Origin: JAKIVR01 sp035933635
GTDB lineage: Archaea; Thermoplasmatota; Thermoplasmata; Lutacidiplasmatales; UBA184
DNA length: 64,000 bases
Direction of reading: 5' to 3'
Assembly (NCBI GenBank): GCA_035933635.1
Contig: DASYYY010000009.1
Span: 1-64,000 of the forward strand
Under the pieces are notes generated by a model. The model ran no database searches. It saw only the letters and a program-made list of their open reading frames with translations, and was not told the DNA's origin. A program made the position numbers and the translations under genes. This document shows, one piece after another, positions 25,651 through 33,440 of this stretch (position 1 is its first letter; each line of letters opens with the position of its first letter).

Positions 25651-26451
25651 ATGACCCGCATCGCGCCCGGCCATCCCCGCTTCGGAAGCCTGCGCACACG
25701 CGCGGGGCTCGCGCGCGCGGCCCGCTTCGGCCTCGTCGTGCCCGAAGGGCTCATCGCCCACGGTCGGGCCGAGGCGTTCGACTACCTGCTCGGGGAAAGG
25801 ACGACCGCCTCGGCGGCCCGAGCGATCCGCATCGCCGCCGCATGGCTGGTCCGCGCACGCCTTCCGGTCGTGTCGGTGAACGGTAACGTCGCCGCCCTCG
25901 CATCGGGCGAGGTCGCCGAGCTCGCCCGGCGGCTTCCGAGCCTCAGGGTCGAGGTCAATCTCTTCCATCGGACCCCAGGCCGTGCCGAGCGAGTAGCGCG
26001 TGCGCTGCGCGCCGCGGGCGTAACGGAGGTGCTCGGGGTCCGGCCCACCGCGCGACTTGCGGGTCTACCTTCGGACCGCGCACGGATCGACCGTCGGGGG
26101 ATCGCGATCTGCGATGTCTGCATCGTTCCTCTCGAGGACGGGGATCGGACCGCCGCCCTGCGGCGCGCCGGCAAGCGGGTCATCGCGATCGACCTGAACC
26201 CGCTCTCGCGCACCGCGCTCGCGGCCAACCTGACCGTGGTCGACGAGCTCACCCGCGCGCTCCGGCGGTTGGCCGAGGAGGTCTCCCGCCGTCGGGCGCA
26301 CCCGCACGCCGCGGTCCCGCACGCGTCGAACGGGGGCCTCCTCAGGGAGGCGAGGGCGGAGATGCGCCGCCGGCTGGCGGCGACGAGGTCGATCCTGCCG
26401 CGCTCACCGCGGGCCTCAACAGCGGGCGGAGCCGCTCGGCCACCCCAGTGA
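25651..26451 (+). CDS. 4-phosphopantoate--beta-alanine ligase (archaeal phosphopantothenate synthetase)
   Basis: A 266-residue enzyme of the archaeal route to coenzyme A, joining 4-phosphopantoate and beta-alanine with ATP. Signatures are HPRFGSLRTRAGLARAARFGLVVPEGLIAHGRAEAFDYLLGERT near the N-terminus (as separate blocks), PVVSVNGNVAALASGE, EVNLFHRTPGRAERVA, and the ATP-site region VPLEDGDRTAALRRAGKRVIAIDLNPLSRTA. All match the family closely. The C-terminal 65 residues are an extra Arg/Pro-rich tail whose last 110 bases overlap the convergent GAF gene. Confidence 0.95.
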   Translation: MTRIAPGHPRFGSLRTRAGLARAARFGLVVPEGLIAHGRAEAFDYLLGERTTASAARAIRIAAAWLVRARLPVVSVNGNVAALASGEVAELARRLPSLRVEVNLFHRTPGRAERVARALRAAGVTEVLGVRPTARLAGLPSDRARIDRRGIAICDVCIVPLEDGDRTAALRRAGKRVIAIDLNPLSRTALAANLTVVDELTRALRRLAEEVSRRRAHPHAAVPHASNGGLLREARAEMRRRLAATRSILPRSPRASTAGGAARPPQ

Positions 26452-26875
26452 GGAACGCCTCGTCGGTACGGTCGTAGGCGCCGACCTCGCGCCCATCGAT
26501 GTCGATCTCCCCGAGCACCCGGTCGCCGTCGCGGATCGGCACGACGATCTCCGAGCGGGTGTCCAAGAAGCACTGCAGGTAGGCCGGGTCGGCCGAGACA
26601 TCGTCGACGATGACCGTGCGGTTCTCGCGCGCCGCCATTCCGCAGATGCCCCGGTCGAGGGGGATCCGGGTGTGTTCGGTCGGTTGCTCGCCGTCCCATC
26701 CGTCCAGGACCAACGTCTCCCCGTCGAGTCGGTAGATACCGATCCAGCGGTAGTGGGGGAACTCACCGCGGAGGTACCGACAGACCTCGGTCAGCGCCTG
26801 GGTCCCCCCGAGCCGGCCGAGGATGGCGTCGACCTGCAGGAACGCGGGCGTCGACCGGCGCGGCGCGACGCTCAC
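26342..26875 (-). CDS. GAF-domain protein resembling free methionine-(R)-sulfoxide reductase
   Basis: A 177-residue GAF protein. The ligand pocket region GIYRLDGETLVLDGWDG, the Cys in DRGICGMAA, the second Cys in PAYLQCFLDTRSEIVVPI and GEIDIDGREVGAYDRTDEAFL follow the fRMsr pattern, in which the Cys before SEIVVPI is catalytic and reduces free Met-R-sulfoxide. The GTG at 26875 is used as start; it lies 29 bp downstream of the tRNA-Ser 3' end and may share its transcript. The long Ser/Pro/Gly-rich C-terminus overlaps the convergent ligase gene. Confidence 0.8.
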   Translation of the reverse strand: MSVAPRRSTPAFLQVDAILGRLGGTQALTEVCRYLRGEFPHYRWIGIYRLDGETLVLDGWDGEQPTEHTRIPLDRGICGMAARENRTVIVDDVSADPAYLQCFLDTRSEIVVPIRDGDRVLGEIDIDGREVGAYDRTDEAFLTGVAERLRPLLRPAVSAAGSTSSPPAGGASPPSPP

Positions 26876-26904
26876 GAGCCGACCTCGAGCTCCGGGCAAG
26901 GGAG

Positions 26905-27021
26905 CGCCGAGGGGGAGAGTTTCCGCCCCGCCGGATGCACCGACGAGACCTTTGAACTCCCGAGGCGAAAATCGCCACGAGCTTTCCAGACTCGCGCCGT
27001 ACCGGACTGAGCCACCTCGGC
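26905..27021 (-). tRNA. trnS: tRNA-Ser(GGA) with a 32-nt intron in the T-loop
   Basis: Minus-strand cloverleaf starting at 27021. Acceptor GCCGAGG pairs with CCTCGGC (26906-26912); discriminator G is 26905. U8, A14 and the GG of the D-loop are present, with a three-pair D-stem (GCT/GGC). Anticodon stem CGAGT/GCTCG flanks loop CTGGAAA, giving anticodon GGA. The long variable arm GGCGA-TTT-TCGCC marks serine. The T-stem GGGAG/CTCCC is perfect only after removing 26919-26950, which restores the loop TTCAAAT. The mature RNA is 85 nt; CCA is not encoded. Confidence 0.92.
26919..26950 (-). other. tRNA intron at position 59/60 with a bulge-helix-bulge fold
   Basis: The 32-nt insert sits between A59 and T60. 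A splicing-endonuclease motif can be drawn. The T-stem is the outer helix. T54-T55-C56-A57 face G27-G28-A29-A30 of the intron, forming three pairs plus an A-G mismatch. The bulges are A58-A59-G1 and A31-C32-T60. The inner helix is intron GTCTCG against CGGGGC, six pairs including two G-U. Cutting after the second base of each bulge gives TTCAAAT. Confidence 0.85.
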
Positions 27022-27049
27022 ACGCCCGTACGCTCGGACGGGGGTCCCG

Positions 27050-27056
27050 AAATAAG
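27050..27056 (-). promoter_or_regulatory. TATA box of the tRNA-Ser gene
   Basis: Minus-strand cttattt lies 29-35 bp upstream of the first base of the tRNA, in GC-rich surroundings. Confidence 0.5.
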
Positions 27057-27074
27057 CTTGCCGGCGCTGGAATT

Positions 27075-27314
27075 TTAGTCCCGCAGCGGCGACCAGCCGC
27101 ACCGTGGGCAGCCGATCGTCCGCTGCGGGGGGGCGATTTCCGCCCCACACTCGGGACACGGGGTGGCCTCGGGCCCGAGGAGCGAGAGGCAATCGAAGCA
27201 GACGCCGCCGCGCCGGTCGTTGGGCAGCGTCACGAGCGGCTTGCCGCACGACAGGCAGCTCTGGAGGCGGTCGGACGACACGGCAAAAGCACGCCGGTCC
27301 GAGACCGATAACAT
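27075..27314 (-). CDS. double zinc-ribbon protein
   Basis: A 79-residue protein with four Cys pairs (CLSC, CFDC, CPEC, CPRC), that is two zinc-binding knuckle pairs: residues about 20-43 and 53-71. Such small ribbons usually bind RNA or a protein partner; no specific function can be named. The ATG at 27314 is preferred because a TATA-like box (27341-27348) is 27-34 bp upstream; an ATG at 27344 would add ten residues but would overlap that box. Confidence 0.7.
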   Translation of the reverse strand: MLSVSDRRAFAVSSDRLQSCLSCGKPLVTLPNDRRGGVCFDCLSLLGPEATPCPECGAEIAPPQRTIGCPRCGWSPLRD

Positions 27315-27340
27315 TCGAAGGCGCCGACCACTCGCCTCGT

Positions 27341-27348
27341 ACATAAGC
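27341..27348 (-). promoter_or_regulatory. TATA box of the zinc-ribbon gene
   Basis: Minus-strand gcttatgt, 27-34 bp before the ATG at 27314. Confidence 0.45.
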
Positions 27349-27363
27349 GCTCTCTCATTTTTT

Positions 27364-27392
27364 CCGGGCCGAGCCCGTACGCCGGGCCGAGC
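27364..27392. repeat. 11-bp direct repeat upstream of the zinc-ribbon promoter
   Basis: The sequence ccgggccgagc occurs at 27364-27374 and 27382-27392, an 18-bp period. It lies just upstream of the putative TATA box of the zinc-ribbon gene, so it could be an activator site, though it is GC-rich and could be chance. Confidence 0.35.
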
Positions 27393-27510
27393 ACGCGATT
27401 TACCTCGATAAACTGCGACCGGCTCCGTAGATGGCGGGCAACCTATGGAGGTATTCCGGACGGTGGCGCTCCCCCTAGCGTCCCCCCCGGCAGCGCGCTC
27501 GCGGCGATCG

Positions 27511-28266
27511 CTACGGCTCGCGCCACCGGGCCTTGAACGCCGCGAGGAGGAACAACCCGACGGCCCAGCCCAGGATCGCGAGCCAATCGACCCATGCCGG
27601 AAGCAGGTAGGGCCCGAGCAGCGTCAGGTGGAGCGCCTGGTGGAGCAGGTCCGCGGCGTAGGTCGTCGGTGAGAGATATACGAGGGGCTGGGCCCACGTC
27701 GGCAGGATCCCGGCGGAATAGTACACGGGGGGGAGCACCGAGAGCCCGAGCGAGATCAGGGGCGAGAAGACGAACGTCTCGCGGATGTCCTCGAAGTAGG
27801 TCGCCAGCGTGAACCCCAGCGCCGAGGCGAACGCCCAGACCACCACGAGGTCGCCGATGGCGGTCAACCCGTCCCAGGGAGCCGGCCAGCCAGAGTGTCC
27901 GACCCAGAGGAAGACGAACACGGCCAGGCCGGGCAGGGCGTAGACGAACTCGCTGAGCGCCATCCCCGCGACATAGATCGGCGCTTCGACCGGGGAGGCG
28001 ACGACCAGGTCCTGGAACTTCAGGTCCTGCTTGTAGTGGGTCATGTCGGTCTGGAGCGAGGTGCCGATGGAGAGCATCGTGAGCACGAGCCCGCCGGCGA
28101 TGCCGTAGAGGAGGAGCCGACCCTGGGAGACGACCAGGATGAAGAACAGGAACGCGAGCGGGGAGGCGATCGTGTTGATCAGGTACAACGGCTGCGTGCG
28201 CATCGGCACGATGCCGTTCATGAACGTCAGCGTCCACAGCGAGCGCAGTCGGTGGCGTTCGCTCAC
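27511..28266 (-). CDS. ABC-2 type exporter permease
   Basis: A 251-residue membrane protein with six hydrophobic segments and the ABC-2 pattern, including the cytoplasmic-loop helix ending in VVASPVEAPIYVAG and the PPVYYSAGILP-WAQPLVYLSPTTYAADLL region near the last helices. It forms the channel for the ATPase encoded just upstream, whose stop it overlaps by ATGA. The substrate is unknown; drugs, lipids or polysaccharides are possible for this family. Confidence 0.87.
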   Translation of the reverse strand: MSERHRLRSLWTLTFMNGIVPMRTQPLYLINTIASPLAFLFFILVVSQGRLLLYGIAGGLVLTMLSIGTSLQTDMTHYKQDLKFQDLVVASPVEAPIYVAGMALSEFVYALPGLAVFVFLWVGHSGWPAPWDGLTAIGDLVVVWAFASALGFTLATYFEDIRETFVFSPLISLGLSVLPPVYYSAGILPTWAQPLVYLSPTTYAADLLHQALHLTLLGPYLLPAWVDWLAILGWAVGLFLLAAFKARWREP

Positions 28267-29210
28267 GCGGCGTCTTCCCCCTCGGTCTCCTCGGCGCCCT
28301 CGCTGATCGGTCGTCCCACGACCTGGAGAAAGACGTCCTCCAGCGAGGCGGGGGCCATCGAGACCGGGATCCCCTTCTGCAGGGCGAACATCGTCAGCTC
28401 CCGCGCCTCGCGCTCCCGGGCGAAGACGAGGTGGCCGCCGGTGATCTCGGAGACGTCCCCGTACGGCTCGAGCTCGCTCCGACCCACCGCGCCGGAGACG
28501 GTCACGCGGTACGGACGCGGGATCCGCGACCGGATCTCCCCGGGGGTCCCTTCGAGCACCACATGGCCGCTTTCCACGAGCGCCAACCGGGCGCTCAGCG
28601 CCTCCGCCTCGTCGAGGTAGTGGGTCGTCAACAGCACCGTTCGCTTCTCGCGGCTCGCCCGCTGGATCGCGCTCCAGACCTCGCGGCGGGCCAGCGGGTC
28701 GAGCCCGGTCGTCGGCTCATCGAGGTAGAGTACCTCCGCATCGGAGGCGAGGACCATCGCGACCATCGCCCGCCGGCGCATCCCGCCGCTGAGACGGCTG
28801 ACGAGGGTGTTGGAGCGCGACTTCAGGTCGAGCTCGTCGAGCACGGCGTTGGTCCGGCGGCGCGATTCGACCGCGTCCATGCCGCGGAGCTTGAGGTAGA
28901 GGTAGACCAGCTCGAAGACGTTCAGGAAGTAGAGCGGCCGCGACTCCTGGGGGATGACCGCGATCCGGGCCCGCACCGGCCGCGGGTCGGCGACGGCATC
29001 GTAGCCCAACACCGTGACCGACCCAGAGGTGGGCATCAGCTGCGTCGAGGTGATCCGGATGAACGTCGTCTTGCCGGCGCCGTTGCGACCGATGAGTCCG
29101 TAGACGATCCCGGCGGGAATCGAGAGGCTCACGCCGTCGAGCGCGATGGTCGACCTCCGCTCGGAACGGAAGGTCTTGGAGAGCCGCTCGGTGCGGACCG
29201 CGTCGCCCAT
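28263..29210 (-). CDS. ABC-2 exporter ATP-binding protein (DrrA-like)
   Basis: A 315-residue ATPase. Walker A GRNGAGKTTF (about 38-47), Q-loop IPQESRP, signature RLSGGMRRRA, Walker B VLYLDEPTTGLDP and the switch His in TTHYLDEAEA are complete. The C-terminal extension (YRVTVSGAVGRSELEPY) is typical of DrrA-like exporters. It pairs with the downstream permease gene. Confidence 0.93.
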   Translation of the reverse strand: MGDAVRTERLSKTFRSERRSTIALDGVSLSIPAGIVYGLIGRNGAGKTTFIRITSTQLMPTSGSVTVLGYDAVADPRPVRARIAVIPQESRPLYFLNVFELVYLYLKLRGMDAVESRRRTNAVLDELDLKSRSNTLVSRLSGGMRRRAMVAMVLASDAEVLYLDEPTTGLDPLARREVWSAIQRASREKRTVLLTTHYLDEAEALSARLALVESGHVVLEGTPGEIRSRIPRPYRVTVSGAVGRSELEPYGDVSEITGGHLVFAREREARELTMFALQKGIPVSMAPASLEDVFLQVVGRPISEGAEETEGEDAA

Positions 29211-29235
29211 CGTCGCCCCCGCTGGGTCCGCCGGC

Positions 29236-30357
29236 TTATGGCGGCTGGCCTGACCCGGCGGCGGTTCGACCGGTCGCCGGACGCCTCGGTCGGTCGCTGC
29301 TCGTCGGCGCCCAGTCGAACCGCAGCAGCGCCCCGACGTGACCGAGGGCGGCCAACCGCTTTCCCGCCGGTCCGCCCGCTCCGACGACGAACACCCGCGC
29401 CGCGGCGGTCCGGGCCAGGTCCAGGAGCCGGACGATGGCCGGCTCGGTCAGCCGTTCCTCGCTGACGAGGAGCGTTTCGACCGCTCCCACCCCCAGCGCC
29501 TCCTCGACCTCCCGGGGCCCCACCGCCGCCCGCTTGGCCCCCCCCAAGGCGGTGACGAGCTGCTCGACCAGGTCGGCCTCCTCGGCCGCGACGCTACCCC
29601 GGAGCACCTCGCTGGCGCGCCCCGAGCGCAGGAGTTCCTGCACGCCCGCACCCCCGCTCTCGGCGACGGAGAGGAGCTTCAACTTCGATTTCAGGCCCGG
29701 CGCCAGTTCGAGGAGCGCCTCGGCGAGCTCCTCCTTGAAGAATCCCGGGCCGGCGACGACCACCGCGGTGGAATCGACGCCTTCCCGGGCCAGGAGCGCC
29801 GCGACCTCGTCCCGATACTTGCCCCGCTCCTTCTCGGCCCCTTCTCCACCGTAGCGCTTGCCCGGCAGCGTGCGGTTCACCTCCGCGACCGGCTCGACCA
29901 TCCGGCCCCGCAATCGGACGATCGACGATTCCCCCCAGTCGACCGCCGCCACGAGCAGCCGTGACTCCCCCGCGGCGTGCATCCCCTCTTCGAGGAGGGA
30001 CCGCTCCCCCGCGCTCAGGTCGGTCTTCTGGACCGAGAGCTCGGCCCCCTCGACGAGGTCGAGCGTATGGTGGCGCCCCTGGTCGAACGGCCCCTCGACG
30101 ATCGGCCCGGTCACCCGGACCCGGGGGGAGTTGAACCCGTGGAATTCGACCTGCTCGGCCCGCACCACGAGCCAGACCCGGCGGCGCTCTCGCTCGGCCG
30201 CCTTCGAATCGCTCGGAGCGTCGGGGTCCCTCCGAGTCGTCGAGGCCCCCACGAGGTCTCCCACGCGAACGATGCGGGCGATCCGCCACAGGTCGCTGGG
30301 CGTCTCCAACCGCAGCCGTAGGTAGCCGGTCTTCGGGTCCTGGGTGATGAGCCGCAC
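29236..30357 (-). CDS. pelA: Pelota (Dom34), ribosome-rescue factor
   Basis: A 373-residue eRF1-like protein that, with a GTPase partner, splits ribosomes stalled on mRNA. Three domains are visible: the Sm-like N domain (MRLITQDPKTGYLRLRLETPSDLW), the central domain (LLVAAVDWGESSIVRLRG, VVVAGPGFFKEEL) and the C domain (AVETLLVSEERL). There is no GGQ motif, as expected. The GTG at 30357 is preferred over the TTG at 30393 because homologues start at this residue and a TATA-like box (30383-30390) is 26-33 bp upstream. Confidence 0.94.
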   Translation of the reverse strand: MRLITQDPKTGYLRLRLETPSDLWRIARIVRVGDLVGASTTRRDPDAPSDSKAAERERRRVWLVVRAEQVEFHGFNSPRVRVTGPIVEGPFDQGRHHTLDLVEGAELSVQKTDLSAGERSLLEEGMHAAGESRLLVAAVDWGESSIVRLRGRMVEPVAEVNRTLPGKRYGGEGAEKERGKYRDEVAALLAREGVDSTAVVVAGPGFFKEELAEALLELAPGLKSKLKLLSVAESGGAGVQELLRSGRASEVLRGSVAAEEADLVEQLVTALGGAKRAAVGPREVEEALGVGAVETLLVSEERLTEPAIVRLLDLARTAAARVFVVGAGGPAGKRLAALGHVGALLRFDWAPTSSDRPRRPATGRTAAGSGQPP

Positions 30358-30382
30358 TCCGATCCGCCGGGAGGACGCGGTC

Positions 30383-30390
30383 GAGTAATT
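30383..30390 (-). promoter_or_regulatory. TATA box of the pelota gene
   Basis: Minus-strand aattactc, 26-33 bp before the GTG start; it supports that start over the more distal TTG. Confidence 0.4.
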
Positions 30391-30553
30391 CAACCCGTCC
30401 GGTCGGCGTCCCGCCCGATCCTCGCGCGGCCGCGCGCCCGATGGGGCGCCGTGGCCCGCCCTCCGGGCCGAACGGCCGGGCGGTGCGTCGCCACGCCGCC
30501 GTTTCCCGAAGTTTAATCCCCCACACGCCCGTTACGCGGGCGGAGGCCGGGCT

Positions 30554-31903
30554 CTGAACCGCTACCGTGAGCTGCTCGGTCGCCGGTCCTACACCTACCT
30601 CCTCCTCGCAGGGGCCTTTTCCTTCTCGGCACCCACGACCATCCTGATCGTCCTCCAATCCCAGGTCGCGCTCACCTACGGTGGGGGCGGACAGTCCTAC
30701 TCCTCGCTCGCGCTCGCGATCCTGGGCCTATCGGCCACGGTCCCGACCTTGGGCGCTGCCGTCGTCTCCGGGACCCTCGCCGACCGCTACGACCGCCGGT
30801 GGCTGCTGAAGCTGGTCAGCATCGTCGCCCTCGGCGCCTCCATCGCCATCGCCGCGGTGCTCTGGCAGGACCCGACGGCCGCATTCGCCATCGTGGGGCC
30901 GGCGGGGTTCACCGTGCCGCTCTGGCTGCTCCTGGTGATCCCCCTGTGGGCGTCGCTGACGGCGGCGGTCACCATCTTCCGCCCGACGTTCAACTCCGCC
31001 CTGCCCAAGCTCGTCGAGACCCGGCAGCTCGGAACGGCCAATGGCCTGCTCTATGCTGTGACGGTGGCGATCAGCGCCGGCGTCCAGGTGGGGACCGGCC
31101 TGCTCGTCCTCGAACAGGGGGCGGTGACCGCCTTGCTCGTTCCCATCATCCTCCTCGCCTTCTCGCTCTACTTCCTGATCCGGCTCGGCCCGGAGGCGGC
31201 CGCCGGCGCGCGCAAGCGCGAGCGGACGTTCCTGACCGACGCCAAAGAGGGGTATCGCTACCTGGGCATCCGGCGCGAGCTCCTCGGTGTGACGATCGCG
31301 GCGCTCGCAATCAACTTCCTCTCTGCCGTGGCGTTCGTAGAACTGGCCGCCTACTCCGCGTTCTTCCTCGACCAATCCCCGGCCTTCCTGGGGTACCTGT
31401 ACGCGGTCGGAACATTGGGCGCGGGCACCGGCGCCTTGGTGATCAACCGGATCCCGTTCGAGCGCCACCTCGGGCGATTCATCGGATTGATGACGTTGCT
31501 CATGGGGGTCTCGGTGGCCGGATTTGCCCTCACGCACTCGGCGGTGGTCGCCCTGACCGACATGTTCCTGTTCGGGATGTTCCCCGGGATGATCCAAACC
31601 GGGTTCGTCGCGGGGGTGCAGGCCACCGTCCCCAACAAGCTCCTCGGCCGCGTCTTCGCCGCCGATGAGGTCGGAAGCTACGCGTTCGTTCCGGCCGGGC
31701 AATACGTGGGAGGAGTCGTGACCTTCTCCGCGGGCATACCTGTCGCCTTCCTCGGGTCCGGGGCGGGTATGGCGGTGGTCGGCGCGGGACTGCTCCTCAC
31801 TCCGGTCATCGGGAAGTTCCGATTCGACCCGTCCACTCCGCCCCCCTCCGATGCGACGCCTTTGGCCCCGCCGGTCGGGGCGTCCGCCGAATCGCCCAGC
31901 TGA
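30554..31903 (+). CDS. MFS transporter, apparent CTG start
   Basis: A 449-residue transporter with about 12 membrane segments. The MFS motif A appears as GTLADRYDRRW after helix 2. The N-terminal stretch NRYRELLGRRSYTYLLLAGAFSFSAPTTI has the normal MFS start, but the frame contains no ATG, GTG or TTG before 30749, which would remove helix 1. The CTG at 30554 is the best-placed start. A TATA-like run (gtttaat, 30511-30517) lies about 40 bp upstream. The substrate is unknown; it resembles the enterobactin-exporter-like/MFS_3 group. Confidence 0.85.
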   Translation: MNRYRELLGRRSYTYLLLAGAFSFSAPTTILIVLQSQVALTYGGGGQSYSSLALAILGLSATVPTLGAAVVSGTLADRYDRRWLLKLVSIVALGASIAIAAVLWQDPTAAFAIVGPAGFTVPLWLLLVIPLWASLTAAVTIFRPTFNSALPKLVETRQLGTANGLLYAVTVAISAGVQVGTGLLVLEQGAVTALLVPIILLAFSLYFLIRLGPEAAAGARKRERTFLTDAKEGYRYLGIRRELLGVTIAALAINFLSAVAFVELAAYSAFFLDQSPAFLGYLYAVGTLGAGTGALVINRIPFERHLGRFIGLMTLLMGVSVAGFALTHSAVVALTDMFLFGMFPGMIQTGFVAGVQATVPNKLLGRVFAADEVGSYAFVPAGQYVGGVVTFSAGIPVAFLGSGAGMAVVGAGLLLTPVIGKFRFDPSTPPPSDATPLAPPVGASAESPS

Positions 31904-31956
31904 GCCCACCGTCGGCGCACAAACCCTTTGATCGGGACGGACCCCCGGCAGCGAAC

Positions 31957-31967
31957 GTTGAAATACC
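31957..31967 (+). promoter_or_regulatory. TATA box of the RHH/FtsZ operon
   Basis: The run gttgaaatacc would place transcription start near 31987-31993, directly on the first copy of the GTCTGAC repeat. Confidence 0.5.
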
Positions 31968-31985
31968 GCCCGACCATATGCTATC

Positions 31986-32018
31986 TGTCTGACAAACAAA
32001 CCATCATTGTCTGACGAA
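31986..32018 (+). promoter_or_regulatory. putative operator: two GTCTGAC direct repeats 22 bp apart
   Basis: TGTCTGACAAA (31986-31996) and TGTCTGACGAA (32008-32018) match at 10 of 11 positions and are spaced by exactly 22 bp, two DNA turns, so both face the same side. They overlap the expected transcription start and end one base before the ATG of a ribbon-helix-helix gene. Autoregulation by that protein is a plausible reading (inference). Confidence 0.5.
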
Positions 32019-32019
32019 A

Positions 32020-32391
32020 ATGGCCGAGACGTCGGAGCGGGTCACCGTACGAATCCCGCAGGATCTCCTCGAGAAGCTCAAGGAGATCCAGACCGCCAAG
32101 GGGACGGCCACAATCTCCGACACGATCCGCGAGGGGCTCGAGCGGTACATCGAGATGAACCTCCCACCCCCGAACATCAAGAAAGTCGTCGTCGACCTCT
32201 CGCGCCAGGATAACCACCAGCTCGAGGAGTTCGTCCGGGAGGGCGGCTCCGTCTCCATCGACGACGCCGTCCGGTCGGCGGTCCGGGAGTACATCCGGGT
32301 GCGTCTCGAGCAAACCACCACCACCAGTACGAGGCCTCGACGCGAAGGAGAGGCCGCCACCGTCGCCGTCGAGGGGGTACCGCCCCCCTAG
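32020..32391 (+). CDS. tandem ribbon-helix-helix regulator, CdrS-like by context
   Basis: A 123-residue protein with two RHH modules: residues 7-45 (VTVRIPQDLLEKLKEI then SDTIREGLERYIE) and residues 54-98 (KKVVVDLSRQDNHQLEEFV then DAVRSAVREYIRVRLEQ). Two RHH units in one chain could act as an intramolecular pair. The gene ends 17 bp before an FtsZ homologue. In haloarchaea the RHH protein CdrS is co-transcribed with ftsZ2 and controls division; this looks like the same arrangement, though that link rests on context. Confidence 0.75.
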   Translation: MAETSERVTVRIPQDLLEKLKEIQTAKGTATISDTIREGLERYIEMNLPPPNIKKVVVDLSRQDNHQLEEFVREGGSVSIDDAVRSAVREYIRVRLEQTTTTSTRPRREGEAATVAVEGVPPP

Positions 32392-32408
32392 GTCGGCAGC
32401 CGGACGCG

Positions 32409-33413
32409 ATGGACCCCGACACCGAGGCGATCGAGCACTGGGCACGGCTGGGGGCCGCGAACACCGTCGGCATCGTCGGGCTCGGCGGCGCCGGCTGCGA
32501 GGCGGTCCACGACCTCGTCACCCAGGGCCTGCCCAACGTCCCTTCGATCGCGATCAACACCGACGCCGCGGCGCTCCGCTCCTTAGAGATCCCCGACCGC
32601 ATCCTCCTGGGGCAACGCCAGATGCGCGGTCGTGGGAGCGGGGGGGACCGCAGCGTCGTCCTCGCGGCGGCCGAAGAGTCCAGCGAGGAGCTGGTTCGAC
32701 GGCTCCGGCGATTCGAGATCGTCTTCCTGCTCGCCGGTCTCGGCGGCGGCACCGGCAGCGCGCTGCTACCGTTCCTCGTCCGGGAGCTCCGCGACACCTC
32801 GACGCTCGCCGTTCCGGTGGCGTTCCTGCCGTTCCACATCGAGCTCGAAAGCAATCCGGATCGCCGCCACAACACCGCCGAGGCGCTCGACGAGCTCGAG
32901 CGCATGGGCGGTCTATTGCTCGCTCTGGCGAATGAGAAGCTCCGCAAGTTCGAGGCGCTGCCCCTTCGGCAGGTGCTCCACGTCCGGAACGCCTACCTCC
33001 ATAGCCTGGTCTCGGGGCTCGTCGACATGGTCGAGCACCCCTCCCAGCTCAACGTCGACCTGGCGAGCCTGAAATGGCACCTGAAGGACTCCGGGACCTC
33101 GACGCTGCTGCTCAGCGAGGAGCACGTCAGCGAGCCCGAGCGACTGGTCCACCAGGCGCTGAGCGAGACGCTGCTCGACTTCGAGCTCTCCGACGCCCCC
33201 TCGGCGCTGGTCCACGTCGAGGGCGGCTCGAACCTGTCGCTGCGCACCGTCGACCGCGTGTGGAAGGCGATGCGACGCCGGCTCGGAGAGCCCAAGCGCA
33301 TGCTCGTCGGGACCCGGACCCGGCCCGAGCCCCGCGAGGTGGTCCGCCTGACCGCCGTGGTCGGGGGACTGCGGCCCACCACCCTCCGGGACGCGCTCGC
33401 GGCGGCGTTGTAA
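32409..33413 (+). CDS. FtsZ-family tubulin homologue
   Basis: A 334-residue GTPase. N-terminal VGIVGLGGAGCEAV (T1), the tubulin signature LAGLGGGTGSALL (about 108-120, T4), and the T7 loop QLNVDLAS with N215 and D217 needed for GTP hydrolysis between subunits are present. No long C-terminal tail or FtsA/ZipA-type binding peptide is seen. It could be a division FtsZ or a CetZ-like shape protein; the operon with an RHH regulator favours division control. Confidence 0.88.
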   Translation: MDPDTEAIEHWARLGAANTVGIVGLGGAGCEAVHDLVTQGLPNVPSIAINTDAAALRSLEIPDRILLGQRQMRGRGSGGDRSVVLAAAEESSEELVRRLRRFEIVFLLAGLGGGTGSALLPFLVRELRDTSTLAVPVAFLPFHIELESNPDRRHNTAEALDELERMGGLLLALANEKLRKFEALPLRQVLHVRNAYLHSLVSGLVDMVEHPSQLNVDLASLKWHLKDSGTSTLLLSEEHVSEPERLVHQALSETLLDFELSDAPSALVHVEGGSNLSLRTVDRVWKAMRRRLGEPKRMLVGTRTRPEPREVVRLTAVVGGLRPTTLRDALAAAL

Positions 33414-33440
33414 GTCCGGATCGAGCGGACCGGGCCGAGC

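Noticed and set aside
26905..27021. Decayed tRNA-Ser pseudogene
   Set aside because: At first the T-arm and acceptor did not pair, but skipping 32 nt restores both perfectly with a consensus T-loop and a splicing motif, so an intron explains the locus better than decay.
30749..31903. MFS protein starting at TTG 30749
   Set aside because: That start would remove the first membrane helix and the conserved N-terminus, which are encoded in frame upstream from CTG 30554.
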